From Streptomyces sp. 71268 (lineage in GTDB: Bacteria > Actinomycetota > Actinomycetes > Streptomycetales > Streptomycetaceae), in NCBI RefSeq assembly GCF_029392895.1, contig NZ_CP114200.1, positions 7,632,501 through 7,696,500 on the forward strand: DNA of 64,000 nucleotides, given 5' to 3'. The notes beneath the pieces are model-generated. The model was not told where the DNA came from, did no database searches, and saw only the letters and a program-made list of their open reading frames with translations. This document shows, piece after piece, positions 1 to 11,300 of the stretch (its first letter is position 1; every line of letters begins with the position of its first letter). The position numbers and the translations under genes were made by a program.

Positions 1-3000
1 GCCCATCGGCCACCGCGAGCGACATCGTGTCGGGCCCGGTCGGCGTCAGCCGTACGCGCAGGTCCGTGGCGCCGGTGGCGTGCAGGGTCACCCCACGGAA
101 GGAGAACGGCAGCACGACCCGCTCCACACCGTCGAGCATCGTCGCGTGCAGGGCCGCGTCCAGCAGTGCGGGATGCAGGTCGAAGCGATCGGCGTCGGCG
201 TGTTGCGGCTCGGGCAAGCGCACCTCCGCGAACACCTCCGCGCCACGCCGCCAAGCGGCCCGCAGCCCCTGGAACGCGGGCCCGTAGACCAGCCCGCCCT
301 CCGCCAGCCGTGGATAGATCCCCTCGACCTCCACAGGCACGGCTCCCTCCGGCGGCCAACTCGCCGCTTCCTCCCAGCTCGACGCCGCTTCCGCCTCTGC
401 GCCCGCATCGGCCTCCGCGTTCGCCGACAACGACCCGGACGCGTGTTGCACCCATGCACCGTCATCTGTGCCTTGTGGTCGGGTGTGGATGGTGAGGGGG
501 TGTTGTCCGGTGGTGTTGGGGGTGCCGATGTGGATTTGGAGTTGGTGGGGTTGGTGGTGGGTGAGGGTGAGTGGGGTGTGGAGGGTGAGTTCTTCGATGT
601 GGTGGAGTCCGGTGTGGTGTGCGGTGTGGAGGGCGAGTTCGAGGAGTGCGGTGCCGGGGAGGAGTGGGGTGTTCCAGAGTGCGTGGTCGGTGAGCCAGGG
701 GTGGGTGTGGGTGGAGATGTGGCCGGTGTAGAGGGTTTCTTGGCTGGTGGCGAGGGTGGTGCGGGTGAGCAGGAAGGAGTGGTCGGCGGTGTGGGCGTTG
801 GGATGCGTGGTGGAGGGGGTGGTGAGCCAGTAGTGCTGGCGTTGGAAGGGGTAGGTGGGGAGGTCGAGGTGGTGGTGGGTTGGGTTGGGGATGTGGGTGG
901 TCCAGTTGATGGGTGTGTTGTGGGTGTGGAGGTGGGCTGCGTGGGTGAGGAGTTGGGTCCAGGTGCCGTGGTCGCGGCGGAGGGTTGCGGCGATGGTGGC
1001 GGGTTGGTTGGTGTGGTCGGCGATGTCGTGGAGTGGGGCGGTGAGGATGGGGTGAGGGCTGATCTCGATGAAGGTGGTGTGTCCGTTGGTCAGGGCGGTG
1101 GTGGTGGCGTGGGTGAGGAGTACGGGTTGGCGGAGGTTGGTGTACCAGTAGTCGGCGGTGAGCTGCGTGGTGTCGAGAGCCTGACCGGTGGTGGTGGAGT
1201 AGAAGGGGATGTCGCTGGCGGTGGGCTTCAAGTCTGTCAGCTGGCTGAGTAGTTGCTCGCGTACGGATTCCACGTGGGGGCTGTGGGAGGCGTAGTCGAC
1301 GTTGATGCGTCGGGCGTGGATGCCGTGTTCGTCGCAGTGTGCGAGGAGGTTGTCCACCGCGATGGCGTCGCCGGCCACGACCGTGGTGTGGGGTCCGTTG
1401 TGCGCGGCGACGTGGAGTTCTCGCCCCCAGGCTCCGGGGAGTTGTTTGGTTGCTTGGGGTGTGAGGGTGAGGGAGGCCATGGTGCCGTGGCCGGTGAGGG
1501 TGGTGTGGATGGCTTGGCTGCGGAGCGCGGTGACGCGGGCGCCGTCCTCAAGGGTCAAGGCGCCCGCGATGACGGCTGCGGGGATCTCGCCTTGTGAGTG
1601 GCCGATGACGGCGGTGGGCTGGACGCCCAACGATTCCCACACCCGGGCCAGGGAGACCATCACGGCGAACAACGCCGGTTGGACGATGTCCACGCGTTCG
1701 ATGGGTTGGCCGTTGGTGAGTACGTCTGTCAACGACCAGTCGACGTACGGCGCGAGGGCGTTCTCGCACTCGGCTATCGACTGTCGGAAGACCTCGGAGG
1801 TGTTCAGGAGGTCGGTGGCCATGCCCGTCCACTGCGAGCCCTGACCGGGGAAGACGAAGACGGGCTTGGTGTGGTTGCTGTTGCCCGTCACCACGCTGGG
1901 GTGTTCGTCACCGTTGGCGAGGGCCTGGAGCGCCTCCCGGAGGTGGTCGCGGTCGTGGGTGAGGAGGACGGCGCGGTGTTCGAGGGTGGCTCGGCCGGTG
2001 AGGAGAGTGTGGGCGATGGCGTACGGGTCGGCCTCCGGATGCGCTTCGACATACGCGGCGAGCTGCGCGGCCTGGGCACGTAGGGCATGGAAGTCACGGG
2101 CGGAGAGGACGATCGGCACGACGCCCGTCTCGTCCGGCGTGCTCTCGTCAATCGGGGCGGCCTGTGGCTCGGGGGCCTCTTCCAGGACGACGTGGGCGTT
2201 GGTGCCGCTGATGCCGAAGGCGGACACGGCGGCCCGGCGGGGCCCGGCCTCACCGCGTACCCAGGCGCGTTCCTCGGTCAGCAGCTCGACCGCGCCGGCT
2301 GACCAGTCCACGTGAGTGGTGGGCTTGGACACGTGAAGGGTGCGGGGGAGCACCCCGTGGCGCATGGCTTGCACCATCTTGATGACTCCGGCGACGCCGG
2401 CGGCGGCCTGGGTGTGGCCGATGTTGGACTTGACCGAGCCCAGCCACAGGGGCCGGTCGTCGGGGCGGTTTTGGCCGTAGGTGGCGAGCAGGGCCTGGGC
2501 CTCGATCGGGTCGCCGAGGCGGGTGCCCGTGCCGTGTGCCTCCACCGCGTCCACCTCGTTCGGTGCCAGCCGCGCATCGGCCAGCGCCGCGCGGATGACA
2601 CGCTGTTGCGAGGGGCCGTTGGGGGCGGCGAGCCCGTTGGAGGCGCCGTCCTGGTTGGTTGCCGAGCCCCGGATGACGGCGAGCACCTGGTGCCCGTTGC
2701 GCCGGGCATCCGAGAGCCGTTCGAGCACCACCATGCCGGCGCCCTCGGACAGGCCGAAGCCGTCCGCCTCGTCGGAGAACGCCATGCAACGCCCGCTCGC
2801 CGACAGCGCCCCCATCCGGCCGAACCCGGTGAAGACGTCCGGCGTGGGCATCACCACCACACCGCCCGCGAGCGCCATCGTGCACTCGCCCGTACGCAGC
2901 GCCTGGCTGGCCAGATGCAGGGAAACCAGCGACGACGAGCACGCCGTGTCCACCGTGACCGCCGGGCCCTCAAGACCGAACGTGTAAGCCAGGCGGCCCG

Positions 3001-6000
3001 AGATGACGCTGGTGACGCCGCCGGTGATGACGTAGTCCTGGACGGCGGGCGGCGCGTCGGCCGACCGGGTCCCGTACCCGTGGGACATCGCGCCGATGTA
3101 CGTCCCGGTACGGCTGCCGCGTAGCGTCGCCGGGTCGATGCCCGCGCGCTCGAACGCCTCCCAGGCGGTTTCCAGCACCAACCGCTGTTGCGGGTCCATG
3201 GCCAGCGCCTCGCGCGGGCCGATGCCGAAGAACGCCGCGTCGAACCCGGCGACGTCCCGCAGGAAGCCACCTTCCTTGGTACGCCGACGGCCCGTGTCGT
3301 CATCGTCGGCACCGCCGATGCCGAACGACTCGGCCAGGTCCCAGCCACGGTCGGTCGGCGGCGCCGAGATGGCGTCCCCACCGCTCCTGACCAGCCGCCA
3401 CAGGTCGTCGGGGCTGGCGACACCGCCGGGGAAGCGGCAGGCCATGGCGATGATGGCGATCGGATCATCGTCCGTGGCCGCGTTGTCCGTGGCAGCCACC
3501 GTGGCCGCCGGTGCCGCCCCCTGGTCGGCCGCGGGCCCGTGCGGAGCGGCCACCAGCAACTCGCGCAGGTGGCTCGCCAGCACGAGAGGCGTCGGATAGT
3601 CGAAGACCAGGGTCGCCGGCAGCCGAAGCCCCGTCGCCTCGGCGAGCCGGTTGCGCAGGGCGAGCGAGGTCAGCGAGTCGAACCCGGCGTCCTTGAAGGC
3701 CCGGTCCGCCCGAGCGGACTCGGCCGTGCTCAGCCCGAGCACCACCACGGCATGCCGGGTGATCAGCTCGGTCAGCGCCGCTTCCTGGTCCGTGGCGGTC
3801 AGCGTGGTCAGCCGGTCGCGTAGTTCCGCGGCGGCGTCGGTGCCGGCCGAGGCTTCCTCGGCGTCGTGTGTGTCGGACCGTTCCAGCAGCCGTCGAGCCG
3901 CCGGCAACGCGTCCAGCAGCCGACTAGGTCGCATCGAGGTGAACAGGGGGACGAAGCGCTCCCAGTCGATGTCGGCCACGGCCACGCATGTGTCGTCCTC
4001 GTCGAGCGCCTGCTGGAGCGCGGCGACAGCCAACGCGGCGGGCATCAGCGGCAGCCCCTGACGGCGTACCCGCGCCCGGGTCTCCTGGACGTCCACACCG
4101 TCGAGGTTCTGCCAGGTGTGCACGGCGTCTTCCCACACACCCCAGGCCACCGACGTCATCGGCACCCCACGGGCCCGTCCCTGTTCCGCCAGCGCGTCGA
4201 GGGCCGCGTTCGCCGCCGCGTACGCCGCGTGGTCACCACTGCCCCAGAACCCCGCGATGGACGAGAAGAGGACGAACGCGTCCAACTCACCCGGGTCGAG
4301 CAACTCCGCCAGGTGCGCCGCACCGGCGACCTTGGCCGCCAGCACCGCGTCCATGCTGGTCAGCGATGTCTCACCCACCGGCGCCAGTTCGATGAAAGCG
4401 GCGGCGTGCAGAACGGTCCGTACGGTGTGCCCTTCCGCCCGCAGCGTGTCGAGCAGGGCCACCACCGCGTCGCGGTCGGCGACGTCGCACGCCGCGACGG
4501 TCACACCCACACCCCGCCGTTCGAGGTCGCTCACCCACTCCGAGGCACCGGGCGCGGCCGGCCCCGAGCGGCTGACCAGCACCAGGTGCTCGGCCCCCTG
4601 GGTGGCCAGCCAGTCCGTCAGCCGGGGCGCGAGGCTGCCGGTCCCACCCGTGATCAGCACCGTGCCCCGAGGCCGCCACCGGCGCGCCGCTCGCCCGCCA
4701 CCCGCCGCGCTCACCATCCGCCGCGCGAGCAACCCGGCGGAACGCACCGCCACCTGGTCCTCACCCGTCGCGCCGGACAACACCTGCCGCAGCAACGCGC
4801 CCGACCGCGCGTCCAGGCTCTCCGGCAGGTCCACCAGCCCGCCCCACAACGCCGGATGCTCCAGAGCCACCACCCGGCCGAGCCCCCAGACCTGCGCCTG
4901 CGCCGGATCGGCCGGAGCATCCGAGTCTCCCGTAGAGACCGCACCCCGGGTGACGCTCCACAGCGGCGCCCGCGCCCCGAGCTGGCTCAGGGCCTGGACC
5001 AGGGTCAGCGTCAGGGCCACCCCGGTCGCCAGCGCGCCGAACCGTGGATGCGGACGAGGGTCCAGCCCCACGAACGACAGCACACCCGCCGCCTCGGTCT
5101 CACCTTCCGTGGTTCGCGCCTCAGCGAGCACCTCCCGCAACCGGGCGGCGAGCGCGTCTCGGTCGGCGTCCGCCTCGGTCAGCTCCACGGGTACGATCCG
5201 GGCACCGTGGCCACCGAGTACGCGCAGCGCCTCCGTCACCCACGGGTCCATGCCCTGCCCGGCGGCGAGGGCCACCAGCCAGGTGCCGGCCAGCGGCGCG
5301 GGTGTCACCCGCGCCACCGGCTTCCAGGCGATCCGGTAGCGCCACCCGTCGACCGCGTCGCGGTCGCGGTGCTGCCTGTGCCATGCCGACAGTGTCGGCA
5401 ACAGCGCGGACAACGACGAGCGCCCGTCCTCGTCCTCGATCTGGAGCGTCTCCGCCAGCGCGCCGACGTCCCCATCCGCCACCGCCGCCCAGAACCTCGC
5501 GTCCGCCTCGTCCCCCGACGCCTGGTCGCCCGCCCCGCCACCGGCCGCCTCGTCGTAGATCCACAGGTGCTGGCGTTGGAAGGGGTAGGTGGGGAGGTCG
5601 AGTTGCGGCCCGCCGGCGGGGAGGAGAGCGGCCCAGTTGACGGGTGTGTTGTGGGCATGGAGGCGGGCGGCGTGGGTGAGGAGTTGGGTCCAGGTGCCGT
5701 GGTCGCGGCGGAGGGTTGCGGTGATGGTGGCGGGTTGGCCGACCTCGTCGGCGATGTCGTGGAGCGCGGTGGTGAGGATGGGGTGAGGGCTGATCTCGAC
5801 GAAGGTGGTGTGTCCGTTGGCCAGTGCGGTGGTGGTGGCGTGGGTGAGGAGTACGGGTTGGCGGAGGTTGGTGTACCAGTAGTCGGCGGTGAGCTGGGTG
5901 GTGTCGAGGGCTTCGCCGGTGGTGGTGGAGTAGAACGGGATGCGGCCCTTGCGGGGCTTCACCTCGGCCAGTACGTCGGTGAGCCGGGCGCTGATGGCCT

Positions 6001-8287
6001 CGACGTGTGGCGTGTGGGAGGCGTAGTCGACGTTGACGCGCCGGGCGTGGATGTCCCGTTCCTCGCAGTGTGCGAGGAGGTTGTCCACCGCTACGGCGTC
6101 GCCGGCCACGACGGTGGTGTGGGGTCCGTTGTGCGCGGCGATGTGGAGTTCCCGCCCCCAGGCTCCGGGGAGCTGTTGGGTCGCTTCGGGTGTGAGGGTG
6201 AGGGAGGCCATGGCGCCGTGGCCGGTGAGGGTGGCGTGGATGGCCTGGCTGCGGAGCGCGGTGACACGGGCGCCGTCTTCGAGCGTCAAGGCGCCCGCGA
6301 TGACGGCCGCGGGAATCTCCCCCTGTGAGTGGCCGATAACGGCGGCGGGTTGGACGCCCAGCGATTCCCACACCCGGGCCAGCGAGACCATCACGGCGAA
6401 CAACGCTGGTTGGACAATGTCCACGCGTTCGATGGGTTGGCCGTTGGTCAGCACGTCCGTCAACGACCAGTCGACGTACGGCGCCAGGGCGTCCTCACAC
6501 TCGGCTACGGACCGCCGGAAGACCTCGGAGGTGTTCAGGAGGTCGGTGGCCATGCCCGCCCACTGCGAGCCCTGCCCCGGGAAGACGAAGACGGGCCTGG
6601 CGTGGTCGGCGTCGCCGGTGATCACGCTGGGGTGTTCCTCGCCCTTGGCGAGGGCGTGCAGCGCCTCCAACAGGTGACCCCGGTCGTGAGCCAGGAGTAC
6701 GGCGCGGTGTTCGAGGGTGGCCCGCGCCGTGAGCAGCGTGCGCGCGATGGCGTACGGGTCGGCGTCGGGGTGGTCTTCGACGTACGCGGCGAGCCGCGCG
6801 GCCTGGGCACGCAGCGCCCGGGGGTCGCGAGCCGAGACGACGACCGGCACCACACCCGTGTCAACGGCCGGCCCCCGGTCCCCCGGGGCAACCTCCTGCT
6901 CGGGGGCCTGTTCCAGGATGACGTGGGCGTTGGTGCCGCTGATACCGAACGAGGAGACCGCGGCCCGGCGCGGGCGGCCAGCCTCGGGCCACTCCCGTTG
7001 CTCGGTGAGCAGCCGTACGGTGCCGGCCTCCCAGTCGACGTGGGGAGTGGGCTCGTCCACGTGCAGCGTGCGGGGCAGTACGCCGTGGCGCATGGCCTGG
7101 ACCATCTTGATGACGCCGCCGACGCCGGCGGCGGCCTGGGTGTGACCGACGTTGGACTTGAGCGAGCCCAACCACAGGGGTTGGTCGGCGGGCCGTCCCT
7201 TCCCGTAGGTGGCGAGCAGCGCCTGGGCCTCGATCGGGTCGCCGAGGCGGGTGCCGGTGCCGTGCGCCTCGACCGCGTCCACCTCGTGCGGGCCCAGCCG
7301 CGCGTCGGCCAACGCCTGGGTGATGGCGCGCTCCTGCGCCGGGCCGTTGGGGGCCGAGAAACCGCTGCTGCTGCCGTCCTGGTTGATGGCCGAGCCGCGC
7401 AGTACGGCGAGCACCCGGTGGTTGTTGCGCCGCGCATCGGAGAGGCGTTCCAGCACCAGCACACCGACGCCCTCGCCCCACCCGGTGCCGTCGGCCGAGG
7501 CGGCGAACGCCTTGCAGCGGCCGTCGGGGGAGAGCCCGCGCTGCCGGCTGAACTCGACGAACCCGATCGGCGTGGTCATCACCGTGACGCCACCGACGAG
7601 GGCCATGGAGCACTCACCCGCCCGCAGCGACTGGCCCGCCAGGTGCAGCGCGACCAGCGACGACGAGCACGCCGTGTCCACCGTGACGGCGGGCCCCTCA
7701 AGCCCCAGGGTGTACGCGACGCGGCCCGAGACCACACTGCCCAGGCTGCCCGTCATCAGGTAGCCCTCAAGGTCGTCCGGCGTCTTGTGCAGCCTGGCGG
7801 CGTAGTCCTGGTGCATGACACCGGCGAACACCCCCGTACGGCTGCCCCGTACCGCTGTGGGGTCGACGCCGGCCCGCTCGAGCGCCTCCCACGCCACCTC
7901 CAGCAGGACGCGCTGCTGCGGGTGCATGGCGGTCGCCTCGCGCGGGCTGATCCCGAAGAACTCCGGATCGAACTCGGCGGCGCCGCTCAGGAAGCCACCG
8001 GAGCGCGTGTAGCTCTTGCCGACGGCGTCCGGGTCCGGGTCGTAGAGCCCGGCGACGTCCCAGCCACGGTCCTCGGGGAAGCCCGATACGGCATCGCCCC
8101 CGCTGGCCACCAACTGCCACAGCTCCTCCGGCGAGCTGACGTCTCCGGGGTAGCGGCAGGCCATGCCGACGATGGCGATCGGCTCGAAGGCCGCCGTGGT
8201 CAGCGCGTGGTTGCGCCGTCGCAGGGACTCGACCTCCTTGAGGGAGGCCCGCAGTGCCTTGACGACTTCTTCGCTCGATGCGGTCAT
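1..8287 (-). CDS. Type I modular polyketide synthase (PKS A), C-terminus beyond the window
   Basis: Extends the polyketide chain received from PKS B. The ATG at 8287 follows GGAG by about 8 nt and lies 30 bp after the PKS B stop, so the two genes are co-transcribed. Domains in order: an N-terminal coiled-coil docking helix (about 33 residues); KS ([13 protein letters not shown] and NVGH motifs, about 8190-6920); AT with GHSQG and YASH, predicting methylmalonyl-CoA (about 6600-5650); KR (TGGTGSLA near 4640, catalytic S-Y-N intact, no LDD motif, Trp 8 and His 3 residues before the Tyr, so A-type, probably A2); ACP (GFDSL near 3670); second KS (DTACSSS); second AT (GHSQG, YASH); and a DH cut by the left edge. 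That DH reads [10 protein letters not shown], with Asn where the usual HxxxGxxxxP has Gly. The product is not identifiable from this much. Confidence 0.95.
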   Translation of the reverse strand, partial: MTASSEEVVKALRASLKEVESLRRRNHALTTAAFEPIAIVGMACRYPGDVSSPEELWQLVASGGDAVSGFPEDRGWDVAGLYDPDPDAVGKSYTRSGGFLSGAAEFDPEFFGISPREATAMHPQQRVLLEVAWEALERAGVDPTAVRGSRTGVFAGVMHQDYAARLHKTPDDLEGYLMTGSLGSVVSGRVAYTLGLEGPAVTVDTACSSSLVALHLAGQSLRAGECSMALVGGVTVMTTPIGFVEFSRQRGLSPDGRCKAFAASADGTGWGEGVGVLVLERLSDARRNNHRVLAVLRGSAINQDGSSSGFSAPNGPAQERAITQALADARLGPHEVDAVEAHGTGTRLGDPIEAQALLATYGKGRPADQPLWLGSLKSNVGHTQAAAGVGGVIKMVQAMRHGVLPRTLHVDEPTPHVDWEAGTVRLLTEQREWPEAGRPRRAAVSSFGISGTNAHVILEQAPEQEVAPGDRGPAVDTGVVPVVVSARDPRALRAQAARLAAYVEDHPDADPYAIARTLLTARATLEHRAVLLAHDRGHLLEALHALAKGEEHPSVITGDADHARPVFVFPGQGSQWAGMATDLLNTSEVFRRSVAECEDALAPYVDWSLTDVLTNGQPIERVDIVQPALFAVMVSLARVWESLGVQPAAVIGHSQGEIPAAVIAGALTLEDGARVTALRSQAIHATLTGHGAMASLTLTPEATQQLPGAWGRELHIAAHNGPHTTVVAGDAVAVDNLLAHCEERDIHARRVNVDYASHTPHVEAISARLTDVLAEVKPRKGRIPFYSTTTGEALDTTQLTADYWYTNLRQPVLLTHATTTALANGHTTFVEISPHPILTTALHDIADEVGQPATITATLRRDHGTWTQLLTHAARLHAHNTPVNWAALLPAGGPQLDLPTYPFQRQHLWIYDEAAGGGAGDQASGDEADARFWAAVADGDVGALAETLQIEDEDGRSSLSALLPTLSAWHRQHRDRDAVDGWRYRIAWKPVARVTPAPLAGTWLVALAAGQGMDPWVTEALRVLGGHGARIVPVELTEADADRDALAARLREVLAEARTTEGETEAAGVLSFVGLDPRPHPRFGALATGVALTLTLVQALSQLGARAPLWSVTRGAVSTGDSDAPADPAQAQVWGLGRVVALEHPALWGGLVDLPESLDARSGALLRQVLSGATGEDQVAVRSAGLLARRMVSAAGGGRAARRWRPRGTVLITGGTGSLAPRLTDWLATQGAEHLVLVSRSGPAAPGASEWVSDLERRGVGVTVAACDVADRDAVVALLDTLRAEGHTVRTVLHAAAFIELAPVGETSLTSMDAVLAAKVAGAAHLAELLDPGELDAFVLFSSIAGFWGSGDHAAYAAANAALDALAEQGRARGVPMTSVAWGVWEDAVHTWQNLDGVDVQETRARVRRQGLPLMPAALAVAALQQALDEDDTCVAVADIDWERFVPLFTSMRPSRLLDALPAARRLLERSDTHDAEEASAGTDAAAELRDRLTTLTATDQEAALTELITRHAVVVLGLSTAESARADRAFKDAGFDSLTSLALRNRLAEATGLRLPATLVFDYPTPLVLASHLRELLVAAPHGPAADQGAAPAATVAATDNAATDDDPIAIIAMACRFPGGVASPDDLWRLVRSGGDAISAPPTDRGWDLAESFGIGGADDDDTGRRRTKEGGFLRDVAGFDAAFFGIGPREALAMDPQQRLVLETAWEAFERAGIDPATLRGSRTGTYIGAMSHGYGTRSADAPPAVQDYVITGGVTSVISGRLAYTFGLEGPAVTVDTACSSSLVSLHLASQALRTGECTMALAGGVVVMPTPDVFTGFGRMGALSASGRCMAFSDEADGFGLSEGAGMVVLERLSDARRNGHQVLAVIRGSATNQDGASNGLAAPNGPSQQRVIRAALADARLAPNEVDAVEAHGTGTRLGDPIEAQALLATYGQNRPDDRPLWLGSVKSNIGHTQAAAGVAGVIKMVQAMRHGVLPRTLHVSKPTTHVDWSAGAVELLTEERAWVRGEAGPRRAAVSAFGISGTNAHVVLEEAPEPQAAPIDESTPDETGVVPIVLSARDFHALRAQAAQLAAYVEAHPEADPYAIAHTLLTGRATLEHRAVLLTHDRDHLREALQALANGDEHPSVVTGNSNHTKPVFVFPGQGSQWTGMATDLLNTSEVFRQSIAECENALAPYVDWSLTDVLTNGQPIERVDIVQPALFAVMVSLARVWESLGVQPTAVIGHSQGEIPAAVIAGALTLEDGARVTALRSQAIHTTLTGHGTMASLTLTPQATKQLPGAWGRELHVAAHNGPHTTVVAGDAIAVDNLLAHCDEHGIHARRINVDYASHSPHVESVREQLLSQLTDLKPTASDIPFYSTTTGQALDTTQLTADYWYTNLRQPVLLTHATTTALTNGHTTFIEISPHPILTAPLHDIADHTNQPATIAATLRRDHGTWTQLLTHAAHLHTHNTPINWTTHIPNPTHHHLDLPTYPFQRQHYWLTTPSTTHPNAHTADHSFLLTRTTLATSQETLYTGHISTHTHPWLTDHALWNTPLLPGTALLELALHTAHHTGLHHIEELTLHTPLTLTHHQPHQLQIHIGTPNTTGQHPLTIHTRPQGTDDGAWVQHASGSLSANAEADAGAEAEAASSWEEAASWPPEGAVPVEVEGIYPRLAEGGLVYGPAFQGLRAAWRRGAEVFAEVRLPEPQHADADRFDLHPALLDAALHATMLDGVERVVLPFSFRGVTLHATGATDLRVRLTPTGPDTMSLAVADG

Positions 8288-8317
8288 CGATAACTCCGAA
8301 CCTCATGGACTGAAGGA

Positions 8318-11300
8318 TTAGTTGTCACCGAGGGCCACCCGAACCAGGTCGTCCAGGTCCATCGCATCGAGCGCGGTGCCCTGCCGCTCCGCCACGGGTT
8401 CCGCGGCGTGCTCGCCCTGCTCGCCGTGCTCGCCGTGCTCACGCCCGGCCTCGGCGAGATCCAGCAGGGTCCGTACGAGGCCGGCCTCCTGGAACCGGGC
8501 CAGCGGAATCGTCGCCAGCGCCCGGCGGAACTCCGCCTCGTCCGGCTGACCACCGGCCGTGGCCGGGCCGAGCCCGTCGGCACCGGACTCGGCGGCGTCA
8601 TCGCCGGGGAAGAGTTCGGCCGCCAGGTAGCGCCCCATGGCGAGGGGGGTGGGGTGGTTGAAGATGAGGGTGGCGGGCAACTGCCGCCCCACCTCGGTAC
8701 CGAGCCGGTTACGGAGGTCGAGCGCGGTGAGCGAGTCGACGCCGAGGTCCAGGAAGCCGCGCCCGGGGTCGATCGAATCCACCGTCGGGTGCCCCAGGAC
8801 CGTCGCCACCTGGCGCCGTACCAGGTCAACCAGTGCCTGGCGACGCTCATCGGGCGCCAACTCCGCGAACCGACGCTCGACCGTCACCGCCCGCGACCTG
8901 CCGGCCGCCGCCCGCAGCGGAGCCGGGGACGCGGCACGGACCAACCGCCGCAACAGCGCGGGCACTTCCGGCTGGGCGCGTAGGGTGGCGAAGTCCAGGA
9001 CCGCGGGGACCAACGCGGCCCGCCCGGCGGCCGACCCGCCGGAGCCCGTCGGGCCGGTCGTGGCCCGCGCGTCCGCATCGGCACGCACGGCCATGTCGAA
9101 CAGCGCGAGCCCCTGTTCGGACGCCATGGGAGCCAGCCCCGTGCGACGCAACCGCCGCAGGTCCGCCTCGCCGAGATGGCCGGTCATCCCGCCAGCTTCG
9201 GCCCACAGCCCCCAGGCCAGCGCGAGGCCGGGCAGCCCGGTCGCGCGGCGGTGCCACGCCAGGGCGTCCAGGAACGCGTTGCCCGCCGCGTAACTCGCCT
9301 GTCCCGCCTGACCGAGCGTGCCGGCCGCCGACGAGTAGAGCACGAAGGCCCGCAGGTCGTACGGGCGCGTCAGCTCATGCAGATTCCACGCCGCGTCGAC
9401 CTTGGGCCGCAACACCGCCGCGAGACGCTCGGGTGTCAGCGAGGCGATCACACCGTCGTCGAGCACCCCGGCCGTGTGCACCACACCGGTCAGCGGGAAC
9501 TCGGCGGGCACGGCCTCCAGGGCCGCCGCGAGCGCCGAACGGTCCGCCGCGTCGCACGCGACCACCGCCACCCGCGCGCCCCGCTCCACCAACTCCGCGC
9601 GCAACCCCTCCGCCCCCTCGGCCTCAAGGCCACGACGGCTGAGCAACAACAGACTGCGAACGCCGTACTCGGCGACCAGATGGCGGGCCAGCATGCCGCC
9701 GAGCAGACCGGTGCCTCCGGTGACCAACACCGTGCCCGTGCCGTCGAACGGGCTCACACCCTCCCCGGCGGAGTGCGCCACCCTCGCCAACCGTGGGGCG
9801 TACAACCGACCCGCACGTGCCGCGAGCTGCGGCTCGTCGATCGCCCCCGTCGCGAGCGCGCGCAGCAGCACGCGGTACGAGTCGGGATCGTCATCCAGGT
9901 CAGCCAGCGCCAGCCGGCCGGGGTGCTCCGAGCTGGCTGCCCTGATCAGGCCCCACAACGGCGCCCGCGCCAGGTCCCTCAGGTCGTCCTCGTCGTGTAC
10001 GGCCACCGCCGCACGCGTGAGCAGCACCAGCCGCGAGGTCGCGAACCGCTCCTCAGCCAGCCAGGTCCGCACCAGCTCCACCACATCGCGCGCGGCCACG
10101 TGCGCGGCCTCCGCCAGGTCGTCCGGGCCGGGCTCTCCATCCCCAGGCAGGCAGGGCATCAGGACCGTGTCCGGCACCGGACCGCCCGCGGTGACGTCGG
10201 CGATCAGCGCCCCGAGATCGCTCGCGACACACGCCGGGGCCCCGTCCGCGAGGTCGGGGAGCAATGTCGCGGGGCCCACGAGCACGGGCAACCGCCCGCT
10301 GCCCACCGGTGACGGCTCAGCCAACTCCGCCGACTCCGCCGGGACCCACTCCACCTGGTACAGCGGGTTGTTCAGCCCACTGGCCATGGCCCGGAACTGC
10401 TCCGCGGACACCTCACGCAACGTCAGCGCGTCGATGGACACGACCTGCTGGCCCCCGGCGTCTGTCGCCAGCAGCGAGACCGTGTCGATCCCGGTCGGCG
10501 TCAGTCGCACGCGCAGGTCGGTGGCGCCGGTGGCGTGCAGGGTCACCCCGCTGAAGCTGAACGGCACCCGCACCCGGTCCGTGCCTTCCAACAGCGTCGC
10601 GTGCAGGGCCGCGTCCAACAAGGCGGGATGCAGGTCAAAGCGGTCAGCGTCGGCCTGTTGTGCCTCGGGCAGCTCGACCTCCGCGATAATGTCATCGCCC
10701 GCCCGCCCTTCCCGCCGTAACCCCTGGAACGCGGGCCCGTAGTCAAAACCGACCTCGGCGAGACGTTCGTAGACCCCCTCAGCCTCGACGAGTGCAACCC
10801 CTTGCCCCGGCCGCGCCCCGTCCTGCGGCGCTCGCCCCTTCGCTGACACGACTCCCACCGCGTGTTGCACCCACGCGCTTTCATCCGTGCCTTGTGGTCG
10901 GGTGTGGATGGTGAGGGGGTGTTGTCCGGTGGTGTTGGGGGTGCCGATGTGGATTTGGAGTTGGTGTGGTTGGTGGTGGGTGAGGGTGAGTGGGGTATGG
11001 AGGGTGAGTTCTTCGAGGTGGTGGAGCCCGGTGTGGTGTGCGGTGTGGAGGGCGAGTTCGAGGAGTGCGGTGCCGGGGAGGAGTGGGGTGTTCCAGAGTG
11101 CGTGGTCGGTGAGCCAGGGGTGGGTGTGGGTGGAGATGTGGCCGGTGTAGAGGGTTTCTTGGCTGGTGGCGAGGGTGGTACGGGTGAGCAGGAACGGGTG
11201 ACCAGTTGAGTCATCGCCTAGGTGGCGACTGGGTGAGGAAGCAGGGAGCCAGTAATGCTGGCGTTGGAAGGGGTAGGTGGGGAGGTCGAGGTGGTGGTGG

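Noticed and set aside
80..1252. Long plus-strand Val/Gly-rich open frame opposite PKS A (and similar ones at 3866-6328, 6329-8293, 11255-12505)
   Set aside because: Composition simply mirrors the CAC/ACC-rich PKS coding strand; the minus-strand frame carries clear KS, AT, KR and ACP motifs.
470..1300. GT-rich plus-strand stretches read as a possible repeat array or microsatellite
   Set aside because: They are coding sequence of AT and DH domains (His/Thr/Pro-rich on the minus strand), not a tandem repeat or CRISPR; no regular spacer structure.
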